A stretch of 64,000 nt of DNA, taken from contig NZ_VIJZ01000005.1 of assembly GCF_006874425.1 (NCBI RefSeq), positions 124,001-188,000 of the forward strand, in the 5' to 3' direction. The stretch is from Paenibacillus ottowii (lineage in GTDB: Bacteria > Bacillota > Bacilli > Paenibacillales > Paenibacillaceae). A program made the translations under genes and the position numbers. Every line of letters starts with the position of its first letter. Within the stretch, counting starts at the first letter, position 1. The notes under the pieces are model-generated. The model worked only from the letters and a program-made list of their open reading frames with translations. It made no database searches and was not told the DNA's origin. This document shows, piece after piece, positions 45,416 through 53,360 of this stretch.

Positions 45416-45745
45416 GTGATTATTTGGAAGGGTTTCGGTATTTTAAACGTCATTATTCCAGCAATTTTATTTTTTATTGTCGGGAGTTTGGTATCCGCTC
45501 TAGGGCTTGACTCTATAGATTCAAGACTGCCAATGGCTTTTGTGTTCATTGTGTCAGGAGTTATTATCTGGCATTTGGGAAAAGCACTCAACGCCGACTC
45601 AGACAAAGTGCTAGTTGATATGGAAACAGGGCAACGCTATCGGATGGGAACTCAACACAGTTTGTTTTTTATCCCCATGCACTATTGGGGCCCTGCCGGT
45701 CTAGTGATCGGATTTGTTTTAATCGTTGCATCCATATTTATATAA
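45416..45745 (+). CDS. Small membrane protein, unknown
   Basis: About 109 residues starting at GTG 45416 (AAGGAAG 7 bases upstream). Three hydrophobic segments at about 8-30, 38-55 and 88-108 flank a polar loop, NADSDKVLVDMETGQRYRMG. I do not recognise the family. It shares the sigma-D-like promoter region of the two VgrG-toxin genes, so it may belong to the same motility- or secretion-linked regulon. A strong terminator follows. Confidence 0.6.
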   Translation: MIIWKGFGILNVIIPAILFFIVGSLVSALGLDSIDSRLPMAFVFIVSGVIIWHLGKALNADSDKVLVDMETGQRYRMGTQHSLFFIPMHYWGPAGLVIGFVLIVASIFI

Positions 45746-45774
45746 CGTGGATTGGAAAACATGAGTGATTCCAA

Positions 45775-45815
45775 ACACCGCAATGCGAGCTAGTTGCTCC
45801 CCTTGCGGTGTTTTT
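45775..45815 (+). terminator. Terminator of small membrane-protein gene
   Basis: ACACCGCAA (45775-45783) and TTGCGGTGT (45803-45811), then T-rich. Confidence 0.8.
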
Positions 45816-45920
45816 CTTTTTGAAGTCAATCTAGCCTTTTCGCTACATTCGCCGTTCGAGGATCAGCGAAGTTAGCTGATACCGAGCTGTTAAGGAGGAA
45901 AGGATCAGCACTGTGTTTGA

Positions 45921-47351
45921 TTATTGGGCCGAGTCATAGCCTGTTATGGTTTTCGTCTCCAAACATTCCTCCAGCCCATGTAATCCGTATTCTCTGCCGA
46001 TACCCGATTGCTTGAATCCCCCGAACGGTGCCTTCATTTCAAAACCTGCTCCGTTAATGAGTACAACACCAGCAGCAATTTGGGCTGCCACTTCATTGGC
46101 TTTTTTAATGTCCGAGGAACTCACGTAGGCACCGAGGCCATACTCTGTATTGTTAGCCATTTCGATGGCTTCCTCTTCCGTCTCGTAAGTTAAAATCGAT
46201 AAGACGGGACCAAAGATTTCTTCCTTGGCGATCGTCATGTCTTCTGTCACCTGAGCGAAAACTGTTGGTTTAACAAAATATCCTTGTTCCAACCCCTCTG
46301 GATGCCCTACACCTCCAATGACCAGTTCAGCACCCTCATCAATACCAGACTGAATATATCGCTGAACCTGATTGTATTGCTTCTCTGTTACGATTGGACC
46401 AAGTTCAGTGCCTTCTTCCCAGGGATTGCCGACTTTAATGCGTTCCACAGTTTCTTTAGCTACCTGTTTCACTTCTTCCAGCCGTTGCTTGGGGACCAAA
46501 AGGCGGGTCCCTGCAACGCAGGCTTGCCCATTATTGTTATAACACTGTCTTACTGCGGTCGGAATTGCCGTGGAAAAATCAGCATCATCTAAGATGATGT
46601 TCGGCGATTTGCCGCCCAGTTCCAGCGTGACCCGCTTCATCGAATCTACAGCACCTCGCCGAATTTCCTTTCCTGTTCGAGTGGAACCAGTGAAGGTGAT
46701 CATTGCAATATCCGGATTGCGGGTCAGTTCGAATCCAACCGTTTGGCCAAGACCATGAACTACATTGATAACACCAGCTGGAATATCAGCCTCATGGAAA
46801 CATTCAGTAATCAGATGTGCCTGAATCGCGCTAAGTTCACTTGGCTTGATTACCACTGGACAGCCAGCAGCTATGGCAGAAGCTAGCTTTGCAGTAATCT
46901 GAGAATAGGTTGCATTCCAGGGGGTAATAATTCCAATAACTCCAATTGGCTCTGCTACTACTTTCGCTTTCCCGATATACTTAAAGAAATTGAATTCCTC
47001 AAGTGCTTCTTTCGTGTCCAAAAAATTTGTAGCTGCCAGTTTGACTCGGCCAATGGCAGCGGGCTTCGGAGCACCATATTCATTGATGTTAGCCTCCATC
47101 ATTACTTCTAATTTTGTCATCACCGCGTCATGTAGTCTTTGCAGCATTTGACTGCGCTCCTCCACTGAAGTTCGTGAGAAAGTCTTGAATGCTTTCTTTG
47201 CTGCCGCGATTGCTCGTTTGGCATCCTCTTCGTTCCCTAAAGTAACACGTCCGATGATTTCTCTAGTTGAAGGATTAATAAGTTCTTGTACCTCTGTGCC
47301 ATAAGGCTTTACAAATTCCCCGTTAATATAAATTCGATTAATTGTTCTCAT
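45921..47351 (-). CDS. NAD(P)-dependent aldehyde dehydrogenase
   Basis: A 476-residue protein with the usual ALDH blocks: TPWNATYSQITAKLASAIAA, the Rossmann segment FTGSTRTGKEI, the general base Glu in TLELGGKSPN, the catalytic Cys in NNNGQACVAGTR, and EEIFGPVLSI. It oxidises an aldehyde to the acid in the cytosol; the substrate is unknown. It is divergent from a TetR gene, which probably represses it and is released by a substrate or related aldehyde. Confidence 0.93.
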   Translation of the reverse strand: MRTINRIYINGEFVKPYGTEVQELINPSTREIIGRVTLGNEEDAKRAIAAAKKAFKTFSRTSVEERSQMLQRLHDAVMTKLEVMMEANINEYGAPKPAAIGRVKLAATNFLDTKEALEEFNFFKYIGKAKVVAEPIGVIGIITPWNATYSQITAKLASAIAAGCPVVIKPSELSAIQAHLITECFHEADIPAGVINVVHGLGQTVGFELTRNPDIAMITFTGSTRTGKEIRRGAVDSMKRVTLELGGKSPNIILDDADFSTAIPTAVRQCYNNNGQACVAGTRLLVPKQRLEEVKQVAKETVERIKVGNPWEEGTELGPIVTEKQYNQVQRYIQSGIDEGAELVIGGVGHPEGLEQGYFVKPTVFAQVTEDMTIAKEEIFGPVLSILTYETEEEAIEMANNTEYGLGAYVSSSDIKKANEVAAQIAAGVVLINGAGFEMKAPFGGFKQSGIGREYGLHGLEECLETKTITGYDSAQ

Positions 47352-47670
47352 TTAAAAAACTCCTTTGAATTCATTTAGGATGTACTATTCTCGAACCCAG
47401 AATCGGCATATACAGCATAGAGGTGAAGTGAAACAATATCCTTTCCCGCAAAACCTCATATAAAAACAGAATTGCTACCGTAAGTGCAGTATAGCAACCC
47501 GATCTACTGGCCCATTCTTTGAAGCCCCCTTCGCACTCTGCTAAAAAGAATGATAGCACACAACAAAAACTAAGTAAACAAAATACATATAAATTGTCTA
47601 TAATGTATAATTTGTTTATGACCTATTGGAAACGTGTATAATAGAAGGAACAGATAAAGGGGGAGCGTAA
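47352..47670. promoter_or_regulatory. Divergent control region of aldehyde dehydrogenase and tetR
   Basis: AAACAAATACAT (47576-47587) and ATGTATAATTTGTTT (47603-47617) form an imperfect inverted repeat around a TATAAT (47599-47604). This is a candidate TetR operator covering the tetR promoter. The segment 47360-47560 has no gene. Confidence 0.45.
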
Positions 47671-48333
47671 ATGTCAATGGAGAATCAGCAAGATAAAGTA
47701 AAAAACAAGCTGCTGAAAAAACTGATTCCGTCCCTCATGAAAGACGGGTTTCAACAAATGAGGATGGACGATATTGCTAAATTTATGGATGTTAGCAGGG
47801 CAACGATGTACAAGAATTTTTCTTCAAAAGAGGAAGTCATCGAGGGTGTCGTTCGCATTTTTGTTGACTATATAGAGCAGCTAGAGGACCGTACCAATGA
47901 GGATGACGATCAATCATTTGGGGTTTGGTTTCAGCAATTGTTTGAACAATCGGTATCGTTAGTTGGTAAAATATCTGATGTGTTTCTGAAGGATTTACAA
48001 ACGGTATTTCCAGATATGTACGATGTTTTGAAGACTGCGTTGGATAAAAGGGAACAGCAGACCCTTAAATTTTATCAAGATGGGAAGAACAAGGGGGTTT
48101 TTAATCCGATTAATGAGAAGTTCATTTTACTTCAAGACGATATTTTGCTCCGGGAAATCCTGAATGTGAAGTATTTGCTTTATAACCAAATAACCATTCA
48201 ACAAGTCCTCCATGATTATTACCATTTAAAAAAAATTCAATTGTTTAAACCGGAAAAGATGTCCTTAGTGGACGACTCACGAATTCACCCTGTCATTGAA
48301 CATTTTGTCGAGAAATTCAATCGTGCTTTATAA
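47671..48333 (+). CDS. TetR/AcrR-family regulator
   Basis: A 220-residue protein. The N-terminal TetR HTH (MRMDDIAKFMDVSRATMYKNFSSKEEVIEG, about 30-60) precedes an all-helical ligand-binding domain. GGGGAG lies before the ATG. Its gene is divergent from the aldehyde dehydrogenase gene with an inverted repeat between them, so local repression is the likely role. Confidence 0.9.
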   Translation: MSMENQQDKVKNKLLKKLIPSLMKDGFQQMRMDDIAKFMDVSRATMYKNFSSKEEVIEGVVRIFVDYIEQLEDRTNEDDDQSFGVWFQQLFEQSVSLVGKISDVFLKDLQTVFPDMYDVLKTALDKREQQTLKFYQDGKNKGVFNPINEKFILLQDDILLREILNVKYLLYNQITIQQVLHDYYHLKKIQLFKPEKMSLVDDSRIHPVIEHFVEKFNRAL

Positions 48334-48604
48334 ATCAAGAGGCTGTCCCAAACTACCATGGCTTTACGGCCACCACCATGAATGAAAATGAACTGGGCCT
48401 GTGAATCTGTATGTTCCATACTGGAACTGTAGGTCACAGGCCGTTACTTTTGAAGTAGGACAAACACGCTGGTCCCCAAACCGGCTGACTGTATCACGAG
48501 CACGCCTATTATCGCTACGAGCACGTGTATAAACATTCTTATCTCTGAGGGTACATGACCCTGTACTATTACAAGAGTGATACGCGGGATACAGGCGAAT
48601 TTGG
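48334..48604. other. Intergenic region with inverted repeat
   Basis: GGCCTGTGA (near 48395) and TCACAGGCC (near 48433) enclose ATGTTCCA/TGGAAC, a possible terminator for tetR or the end of a mobile element. The remainder looks like rearranged non-coding DNA leading into the ABC-F fragment. Confidence 0.35.
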
Positions 48605-48610
48605 AAAAGT

Positions 48611-48886
48611 GTGCTGGACTTGAAGTATACAAGAGACAGTGGTTGCCTGTCCGGGCAGACCACACTTCTCAATCTGCTGCTGGCGAGCTTGTTTTTGAGG
48701 AAGAACCGTTTTCTACTCATTGACAGGCCGACCAACCATCTGAATCTGCATGCTCGGAAGCTGGTCAGCGATTATTTGAACGACAAGTGCTGTTTTATTT
48801 TGGTGTCGTACGACCAGGCGTTTCTCGACAATTGCGTGAACCACATTCTTTCGATCAACAAGACCAACATCGAAGTCCAGAATTAA
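48611..48886 (+). pseudogene. ABC-F type ATPase fragment
   Basis: About 90 codons match the C-terminal part of an ABC-F (Lsa/Vga/VmlR-like) protein: LLASLFLRKNRFLLIDRPTN, then YLNDKCCFILVSYDQAFLDN and HILSINKTNIEVQN. The Walker B context reads DRPTNHL where DEPTNHL is required, so the catalytic Glu is lost. The signature and both Walker A motifs are missing. It is a decayed remnant of a ribosome-protection or translation-factor ATPase. Confidence 0.75.
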
Positions 48887-48950
48887 ATTGTAGCTTCCCA
48901 AAAGCTTATAGGTTAATGGATCAGCGTATTTGCTATTGTGATGCGAAAAC

Positions 48951-49532
48951 TTAGCTCATGCTTCGACCTAGCTGCTCGATCTTGCTCAGCCACTCGTTAC
49001 GCTGTTGGTCTGTCCTCTTATTCATGAGGTCAATAGTCGTAGCACGTACCGGCTTGACACCGCATAAATGTAACGTGGAATCCTTCATCATCCGGTGCCC
49101 AGGCTGTCCCTGAAAAAGTCGGTAATACCAGTGCGGACCATCCATCGTGCTGATCAGGCGGGCCGTTCTTCCCTTTAAGAGCCTGTCAGGCAGGGGTTTT
49201 CCTTTTTGATATTTAAACGCAAATCCTGGCATAAAGGTACGGTCAATAAACCCTTTCATTAATGCAGGCAAGCTGCCCCACCAGATCGGAAAGACAAATA
49301 CGAGATGTTCTGCCCATTTAATCCATTCCTGTGCTTGAATTAAATCAGGCTCTAGCGCCAGCTTATTCCGATAACCTCCTGATAGATTGGGATTAAACTC
49401 CAACGCGGACAGCTGCAACAAACGAACCTCAGCTCCCGCACCTTCCGCTCCTTTTACATAGGATTGAGCCAGCGCTTCTCCGTAACTGTCAGCGATCGGA
49501 TTCCCCTGAATCACCAGTATTCTTTTAGACAT
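48951..49532 (-). CDS. NAD(P)H dehydrogenase (quinone)/flavodoxin-fold oxidoreductase
   Basis: A 193-residue protein beginning MSKRILVIQGNPIADSYGEA, with FPIWWGSLPALMKGFIDRTF (FMN/FAD and quinone site) and STMDGPHWYY, characteristic of the NQO1/MdaB/KefF-type two-electron reductases. I start at the ATG 49532 since the ribosome site overlaps an upstream GTG. It reduces quinones or electrophiles with NAD(P)H. It lies next to a TetR gene in the same orientation; an inverted repeat (GTTAG-N6-CTAAC, 49566-49581) precedes it. Confidence 0.87.
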   Translation of the reverse strand: MSKRILVIQGNPIADSYGEALAQSYVKGAEGAGAEVRLLQLSALEFNPNLSGGYRNKLALEPDLIQAQEWIKWAEHLVFVFPIWWGSLPALMKGFIDRTFMPGFAFKYQKGKPLPDRLLKGRTARLISTMDGPHWYYRLFQGQPGHRMMKDSTLHLCGVKPVRATTIDLMNKRTDQQRNEWLSKIEQLGRSMS

Positions 49533-49565
49533 ATAAGCCACTCCCTACTCCATATAATAATTTTG

Positions 49566-49581
49566 GTTAGAAAACACTAAC
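49566..49581. promoter_or_regulatory. Possible TetR operator before oxidoreductase gene
   Basis: GTTAG and CTAAC with a 6-base spacer. The half-site TTAGT is shared with the dyad at 50197-50216, so the same TetR protein could bind both. Confidence 0.4.
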
Positions 49582-49604
49582 TTTATATTCAAAAGAAAAG
49601 GCCA

Positions 49605-50189
49605 CTACTGACCTTTACTTAATAAAGCCGTTAAACGTTGTTTGATCTCTGCTGCCAATGGAACTAGCCGCTGTGGCAGTTCACCTTCCAGGCTGGACAC
49701 GGACAAGCGTGTAATGGCTCCAATCACGAGCACGCCGGATAGCTGAGCATCCTGCTTCGGCAGTTCACCTTGTTGAATCCCCTGTTCGATAAATTCAGTC
49801 AACGCCTCCAGCGGCTGACGTACATTCTGACTCTGGCTTGCTTCGACATACAGCTCATGATGCTGTGACAGTAAAAGCAATCCATATTGGTCCTCATCAT
49901 GCATATTCAGTACTTCATCCACCAGTTGGTGGAAACGACTGAGAAAGCTCCCACTTTGCTTGCGATAAAAGTCAATTAAAGTGGTGTAGCTATTGCAATA
50001 CTGTCCGAATACTTCCAAAGCCATTGCGTCTTTACTCTTAAAATGCTTATAAATGGCGGCATCCGTCACACCGGCAGCCTCTGCAATTTCTTTGACCGAA
50101 ATCCCGTCAATTCCTTTGGTTGCAAATAAACACATCGCTGCCTGCAGAATATCCTTCTTTTTGCTGTCTACATGAGTTTTCTTATTCAT
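49605..50189 (-). CDS. TetR-family regulator
   Basis: A 194-residue protein with an N-terminal HTH (GISVKEIAEAAGVTDAAIYKHFKSKDAMALEVFG, about 25-58) and a helical C-terminal domain. It lies upstream of the oxidoreductase gene and on the same strand. A well-matched dyad immediately before its start suggests autorepression. The inducer is likely a quinone or electrophile (inference). Confidence 0.9.
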   Translation of the reverse strand: MNKKTHVDSKKKDILQAAMCLFATKGIDGISVKEIAEAAGVTDAAIYKHFKSKDAMALEVFGQYCNSYTTLIDFYRKQSGSFLSRFHQLVDEVLNMHDEDQYGLLLLSQHHELYVEASQSQNVRQPLEALTEFIEQGIQQGELPKQDAQLSGVLVIGAITRLSVSSLEGELPQRLVPLAAEIKQRLTALLSKGQ

Positions 50190-50196
50190 AGGATAA

Positions 50197-50216
50197 TAGT
50201 AAGTGATTACTAACTA
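50197..50216. promoter_or_regulatory. Dyad operator before tetR
   Basis: A 20-bp dyad of the form TAGTnAGTnATnACTnACTA directly upstream of the start codon. Confidence 0.6.
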
Positions 50217-50431
50217 AAATGCAAATCTTATTTATGCATATTCATCCTGTCTGTATGCTTTAATTTAAAAATCCATTGGAATGAACCTAAAATATCATGT
50301 TTTTATAAATGAATGGTCATGAATACGTTAAATGATACGTGTATCGCCTCGTTTTATTCCTATAAAATATATATGTAACCGAATAAAAGCGGGCGTTTTG
50401 AACCGTTAATAAAAAGGAGTAAACTAATTGA

Positions 50432-50575
50432 GGACGCAAGGACTCATGGTCTCAAGAGGCTGCTGTATCCGCCTCTGGTTTGCCTCACCACGAACGGGCG
50501 ACCTATGCGCTGTCTATAACACAAATCCATGAAGTACTGATCACGAGCGATGTCATGCACTATAGAGCACACTAA
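50432..50575 (+). pseudogene. Possible small gene remnant overlapping end of collagen-like gene
   Basis: The open frame gives a protein-like sequence, GLPHHERATYALSITQIHEV then [12 protein letters not shown] and TAA, but has no start. AAAAGGAG with a TTG at 50429 exists one frame away, so a frameshift may have removed the start. It overlaps the stop of the opposite-strand gene by 23 bases. The family is not recognised. The gap 50217-50431 shows nothing else. Confidence 0.3.
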
Positions 50576-51398
50576 ATTGAACAATTTCCACAATAATAGG
50601 TGTACCGGAAGAAATGGTCTCCCCTTCGCCGAGGTGAATCGTGAGCGATGAAGGTGTCAAGCTGAACAATGTCCTTTCTTGTAACATGCCATTAATGTAC
50701 AGATTGGCGTAACTATTGCTTCCGACATGAAACCGCTGAGAAGGCCCCTGCACACCATCTACAGAAAATTGATCCGCCATAATCGTGACTGAAGATTCAA
50801 TCGGGTCAGGAGTAAAATAAAAATACCGCTCAGCTGTAGGGACAATTTCAATATTGGAGATGTCAGGTGCCGGACCGGTTGGACCAGTTATACCTTGGGC
50901 TCCCGTTGGACCGGTTACACCCTGGGCTCCGGAAGGACCGGGTATGCCTTGGGCTCCGGGAGGACCAGGCATGCCCTGGGCTCCGGGAGGGCCTGGTATA
51001 CCCTGTGCCCCGGAAGAACCGGGTGCGCCTGCACGACCTGGAGCTCCAGCTGGACCGGGCACTCCGGGTGCTCCCTGTATTCCTGCTGGACCCTGTATTC
51101 CTGGTGCTCCCGCAGTTCCCGGTACGCCTGGCGCTCCTGTCACCCCGGCTTCGCCCGGCATTCCTGCTGAACCCGGTAGACCTTGCTTTTCTGTCTGCCC
51201 CGATCCCCTCCTCCGCTTGGCAGAAGTATTTTTGAAGCGCGGGTGTATAATAATTAGCTTTGGATGCTTTCGGGCATGCAACCCTGTTTTTGTTTTACCT
51301 TTGGATGGATGCCTGGATTTACACTTTTTACATTTGTTAATCTTGCAATGTATCGTCCTCTTTCCCTGCCTCCTTAGTGATGCATCACGTCTCCTCAT
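50553..51398 (-). CDS. Collagen-like surface (exosporium-type) protein with DUF4183 tip
   Basis: A 281-residue protein. The N-terminal about 70 residues are very basic (Lys/Arg/His-rich) and may anchor it. Residues 72-180 are about 35 uninterrupted Gly-X-Y triplets rich in Pro and Ala ([16 protein letters not shown] style). The C-terminal about 95 residues, with [17 protein letters not shown] and [10 protein letters not shown], are a DUF4183 domain. This layout matches BclA-like spore-surface filaments: anchor, collagen stalk and globular trimerising tip. A second DUF4183 protein lies divergently at 51647. There is no signal peptide, as expected for a mother-cell spore protein. Confidence 0.82.
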   Translation of the reverse strand: MRRRDASLRRQGKRTIHCKINKCKKCKSRHPSKGKTKTGLHARKHPKLIIIHPRFKNTSAKRRRGSGQTEKQGLPGSAGMPGEAGVTGAPGVPGTAGAPGIQGPAGIQGAPGVPGPAGAPGRAGAPGSSGAQGIPGPPGAQGMPGPPGAQGIPGPSGAQGVTGPTGAQGITGPTGPAPDISNIEIVPTAERYFYFTPDPIESSVTIMADQFSVDGVQGPSQRFHVGSNSYANLYINGMLQERTLFSLTPSSLTIHLGEGETISSGTPIIVEIVQFSVLYSA

Positions 51399-51601
51399 AC
51401 CAGCCGTATCCCCCTCCTCTCATGCTTATGTATTGTATGCACATCTCCCCTTAGAGTCTTAGGCATTTGTAGCATACAGATACCAAGTATTCGCTTACAT
51501 TTTTGGCGCAGCAAATTAGGGCCTTCTTCATTTACCCTATTATTAATTAGGAAGGTTCATATGCCGTTTCCGAATTGGTTGAAAAATCATTTATTGATTA
51601 A

Positions 51602-51618
51602 GAGCCACTTAGTGGCTC
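51602..51618. promoter_or_regulatory. Palindrome before DUF4183 gene
   Basis: GAGCCACT-T-AGTGGCTC lies in the leader about 30 bases before the start of the DUF4183 gene. It could be an operator or a small hairpin near the ribosome site. Confidence 0.35.
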
Positions 51619-51646
51619 ATACCAGTATAGAAAGGAGATGAGAACT

Positions 51647-52060
51647 ATGCCAATCATAAAACCTGTGTACACAGCAGTAGCTACTGCTCCCGTAGCAACG
51701 GGTGGTGCTATAAGCACGACTGTAACCCCAGCCGTGACTCGTTTTTTTGCAACAATTACAGCCGGGATGATCGGAGCAACAACAACAACTATTCCTGCTG
51801 CCAGCTTCGTAGATGACTCCGATACTCCAGTTGTTGCTTTGCCAACATTAACGGCTACTGATTCTGCTAATTATTATATTAATGGAGTTATTCAGCAGAG
51901 CTCCTTATTCACCTTAACCACGGCAAGTCTGGTCATTGCCTCCGTAGATATTACACCAGGTGTCCCCGCTGTCATAGAAATATCTGATTTTAGCGGCACA
52001 ACCTCCACCATCACAACCCAGCCTACCATCTCTGCCCCTACCGTAACAATTATCACATAA
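51647..52060 (+). CDS. DUF4183-domain protein, Thr/Ala-rich
   Basis: A 137-residue protein starting at ATG 51647 (AAAGGAG 9 bases before). It has NYYINGVIQQSSLFTLTTAS and AVIEISDF, the DUF4183 core shared with the collagen-like protein, and about 40 percent Thr/Ala/Val. It has no signal peptide. Probably a spore-coat or exosporium component paired with the neighbouring collagen-like filament protein. Confidence 0.75.
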   Translation: MPIIKPVYTAVATAPVATGGAISTTVTPAVTRFFATITAGMIGATTTTIPAASFVDDSDTPVVALPTLTATDSANYYINGVIQQSSLFTLTTASLVIASVDITPGVPAVIEISDFSGTTSTITTQPTISAPTVTIIT

Positions 52061-52133
52061 GGCGTTTCAATAATGTTGAACCTACCTGGACTGAATGGTG
52101 ATTCATGCTGGACACTACCCCGAATAAGCAAGA

Positions 52134-52173
52134 AAAAGACCGATTCAGATGTTAATATCTGCATCGGTCTTTT
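52134..52173. terminator. Bidirectional terminator
   Basis: AAAAGACCGATTCAGAT (52134-52150) pairs with ATCTGCATCGGTCTTTT (52157-52173) with one bulge, between convergent genes. Confidence 0.85.
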
Positions 52174-52222
52174 AAATTCTCAATAATCTAGTCTATTTTC
52201 AAATTGACTGGATACTGCATGA

Positions 52223-52960
52223 TTAAGGCAAAATGGCAAAAGAGCGCACCGGAAATCCGGGAGAATCCTGAATGCTCGGAACAATATTATAAATGACTGC
52301 ACCCGTCGGGGGCAGCTTGTCCAAATTCTTCAGCACCTCAACTTGATACCGATCCTGCTCTAATATGTAGTATTCTCCTACCAGCTTGCCCGCTTTTCGA
52401 TAAGCTACAGAGGAGTCAGTATCCAGTGTTTCATGTCCGATCGCAGCAACATTTCGTTCCTCTACCAAAAAGCGCAGCGCATCCAGCGACCAACCCGGGC
52501 AATGTGCGTCTCCGGCGGTGTCTTTGTTCGAGAAGGCATCAGGGTCAGGCCAACGCTTGCTCCAATCACTGCGAAAGGCGACAAAGGACTGATCGGCAAT
52601 GCGTCCGTGCTCTTTTTCAAAATCCAGAATATCAGCAACCGTAAGCTCATAGTCGGAATGGGCTGCCACGGCTGCTGAACGGTCGATAACAACGAGCGGC
52701 AAAACTAGCTCCTTCAACGAAAGCTCATGTAAATAACGTTTACCCTTCACAAAATGAACGGGAGCATCGATATGAGTTCCATACTGCCCTGGAAAGCAAT
52801 ATTGTTTTACAAAAAAGCCATCGTCATGGGTAAACAGGGTATCCACCTGAACATTATCAAAAACCGGAAAATGAGGGATTTCGGGATAAAAGGCGTGAGA
52901 CAAGTCCACCCACTCTTTCTGCTTCAACAACTTCAAGATATCTGCTAAATGCTCTGCCAT
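52223..52960 (-). CDS. Cyclase-family metal-dependent hydrolase (kynurenine-formamidase-like)
   Basis: A 245-residue protein with the family's zinc motif GTHIDAPVHF (HxDxPxH) around 65-72, LSHAFYPEIPHFP at the N-terminus, and GHETLDTDSS near residue 180. It probably hydrolyses an amide or lactone-like bond; the substrate is unknown. The start is taken as the second ATG because AGGAGG overlaps the first. Confidence 0.85.
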   Translation of the reverse strand: MAEHLADILKLLKQKEWVDLSHAFYPEIPHFPVFDNVQVDTLFTHDDGFFVKQYCFPGQYGTHIDAPVHFVKGKRYLHELSLKELVLPLVVIDRSAAVAAHSDYELTVADILDFEKEHGRIADQSFVAFRSDWSKRWPDPDAFSNKDTAGDAHCPGWSLDALRFLVEERNVAAIGHETLDTDSSVAYRKAGKLVGEYYILEQDRYQVEVLKNLDKLPPTGAVIYNIVPSIQDSPGFPVRSFAILP

Positions 52961-53055
52961 AATGCCCATTCCTCCTCAGCTTGATTAAAAGCATTGTACC
53001 TGAGGATTCTACAAAAATCCATAATTCCCCTGTCATTTTTTTTCGCATTTTGACT

Positions 53056-53069
53056 TGAAATCGTTAACA
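53056..53069. promoter_or_regulatory. cre site 1 before pel
   Basis: TGAAATCGTTAACA matches TGNAANCGNTNNCA at all fixed positions. Confidence 0.6.
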
Positions 53070-53146
53070 TTACGAGAAAAATGATTCTATCTTTATTCAC
53101 CGAAAAATTCCATATAATCATATATACAATTCTTATTTCGTGTGAT

Positions 53147-53160
53147 TGTTAACGTTTTCA
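53147..53160. promoter_or_regulatory. cre site 2 before pel
   Basis: The minus strand reads TGAAAACGTTAACA, which matches all fixed positions of the cre consensus. With site 1 (78 bp between) it suggests tight catabolite control. Confidence 0.65.
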
Positions 53161-53360
53161 TTCTTGTATATGCGTTTTGATTGAAAAAAACAGGACTATA
53201 TTGAATTATATAAAAAATTAGACAAAAATTTTAGCATGTAACTTTTATTATATTAACAAATACTGGAACACAAAGTATGATAGAACATGTAGAAACTACA
53301 GGAGTACCCGGGACTCCCTTCGTTCGTCTACTCTATTAATTCAATATACGGAGGTATTTT

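Larger units (their letters stand above)
52970..53360. other. Intergenic control region of pel, no gene
   Basis: AT-rich with two cre-like sites (listed separately) and no ORF. The pel promoter must lie between about 53150 and 53340. Confidence 0.4.

Noticed and set aside
50854..51462. Plus-strand Pro-rich ORF of 202 codons
   Set aside because: It is the complement of the collagen-like Gly-X-Y gene; GC-skewed repeats keep all frames open.
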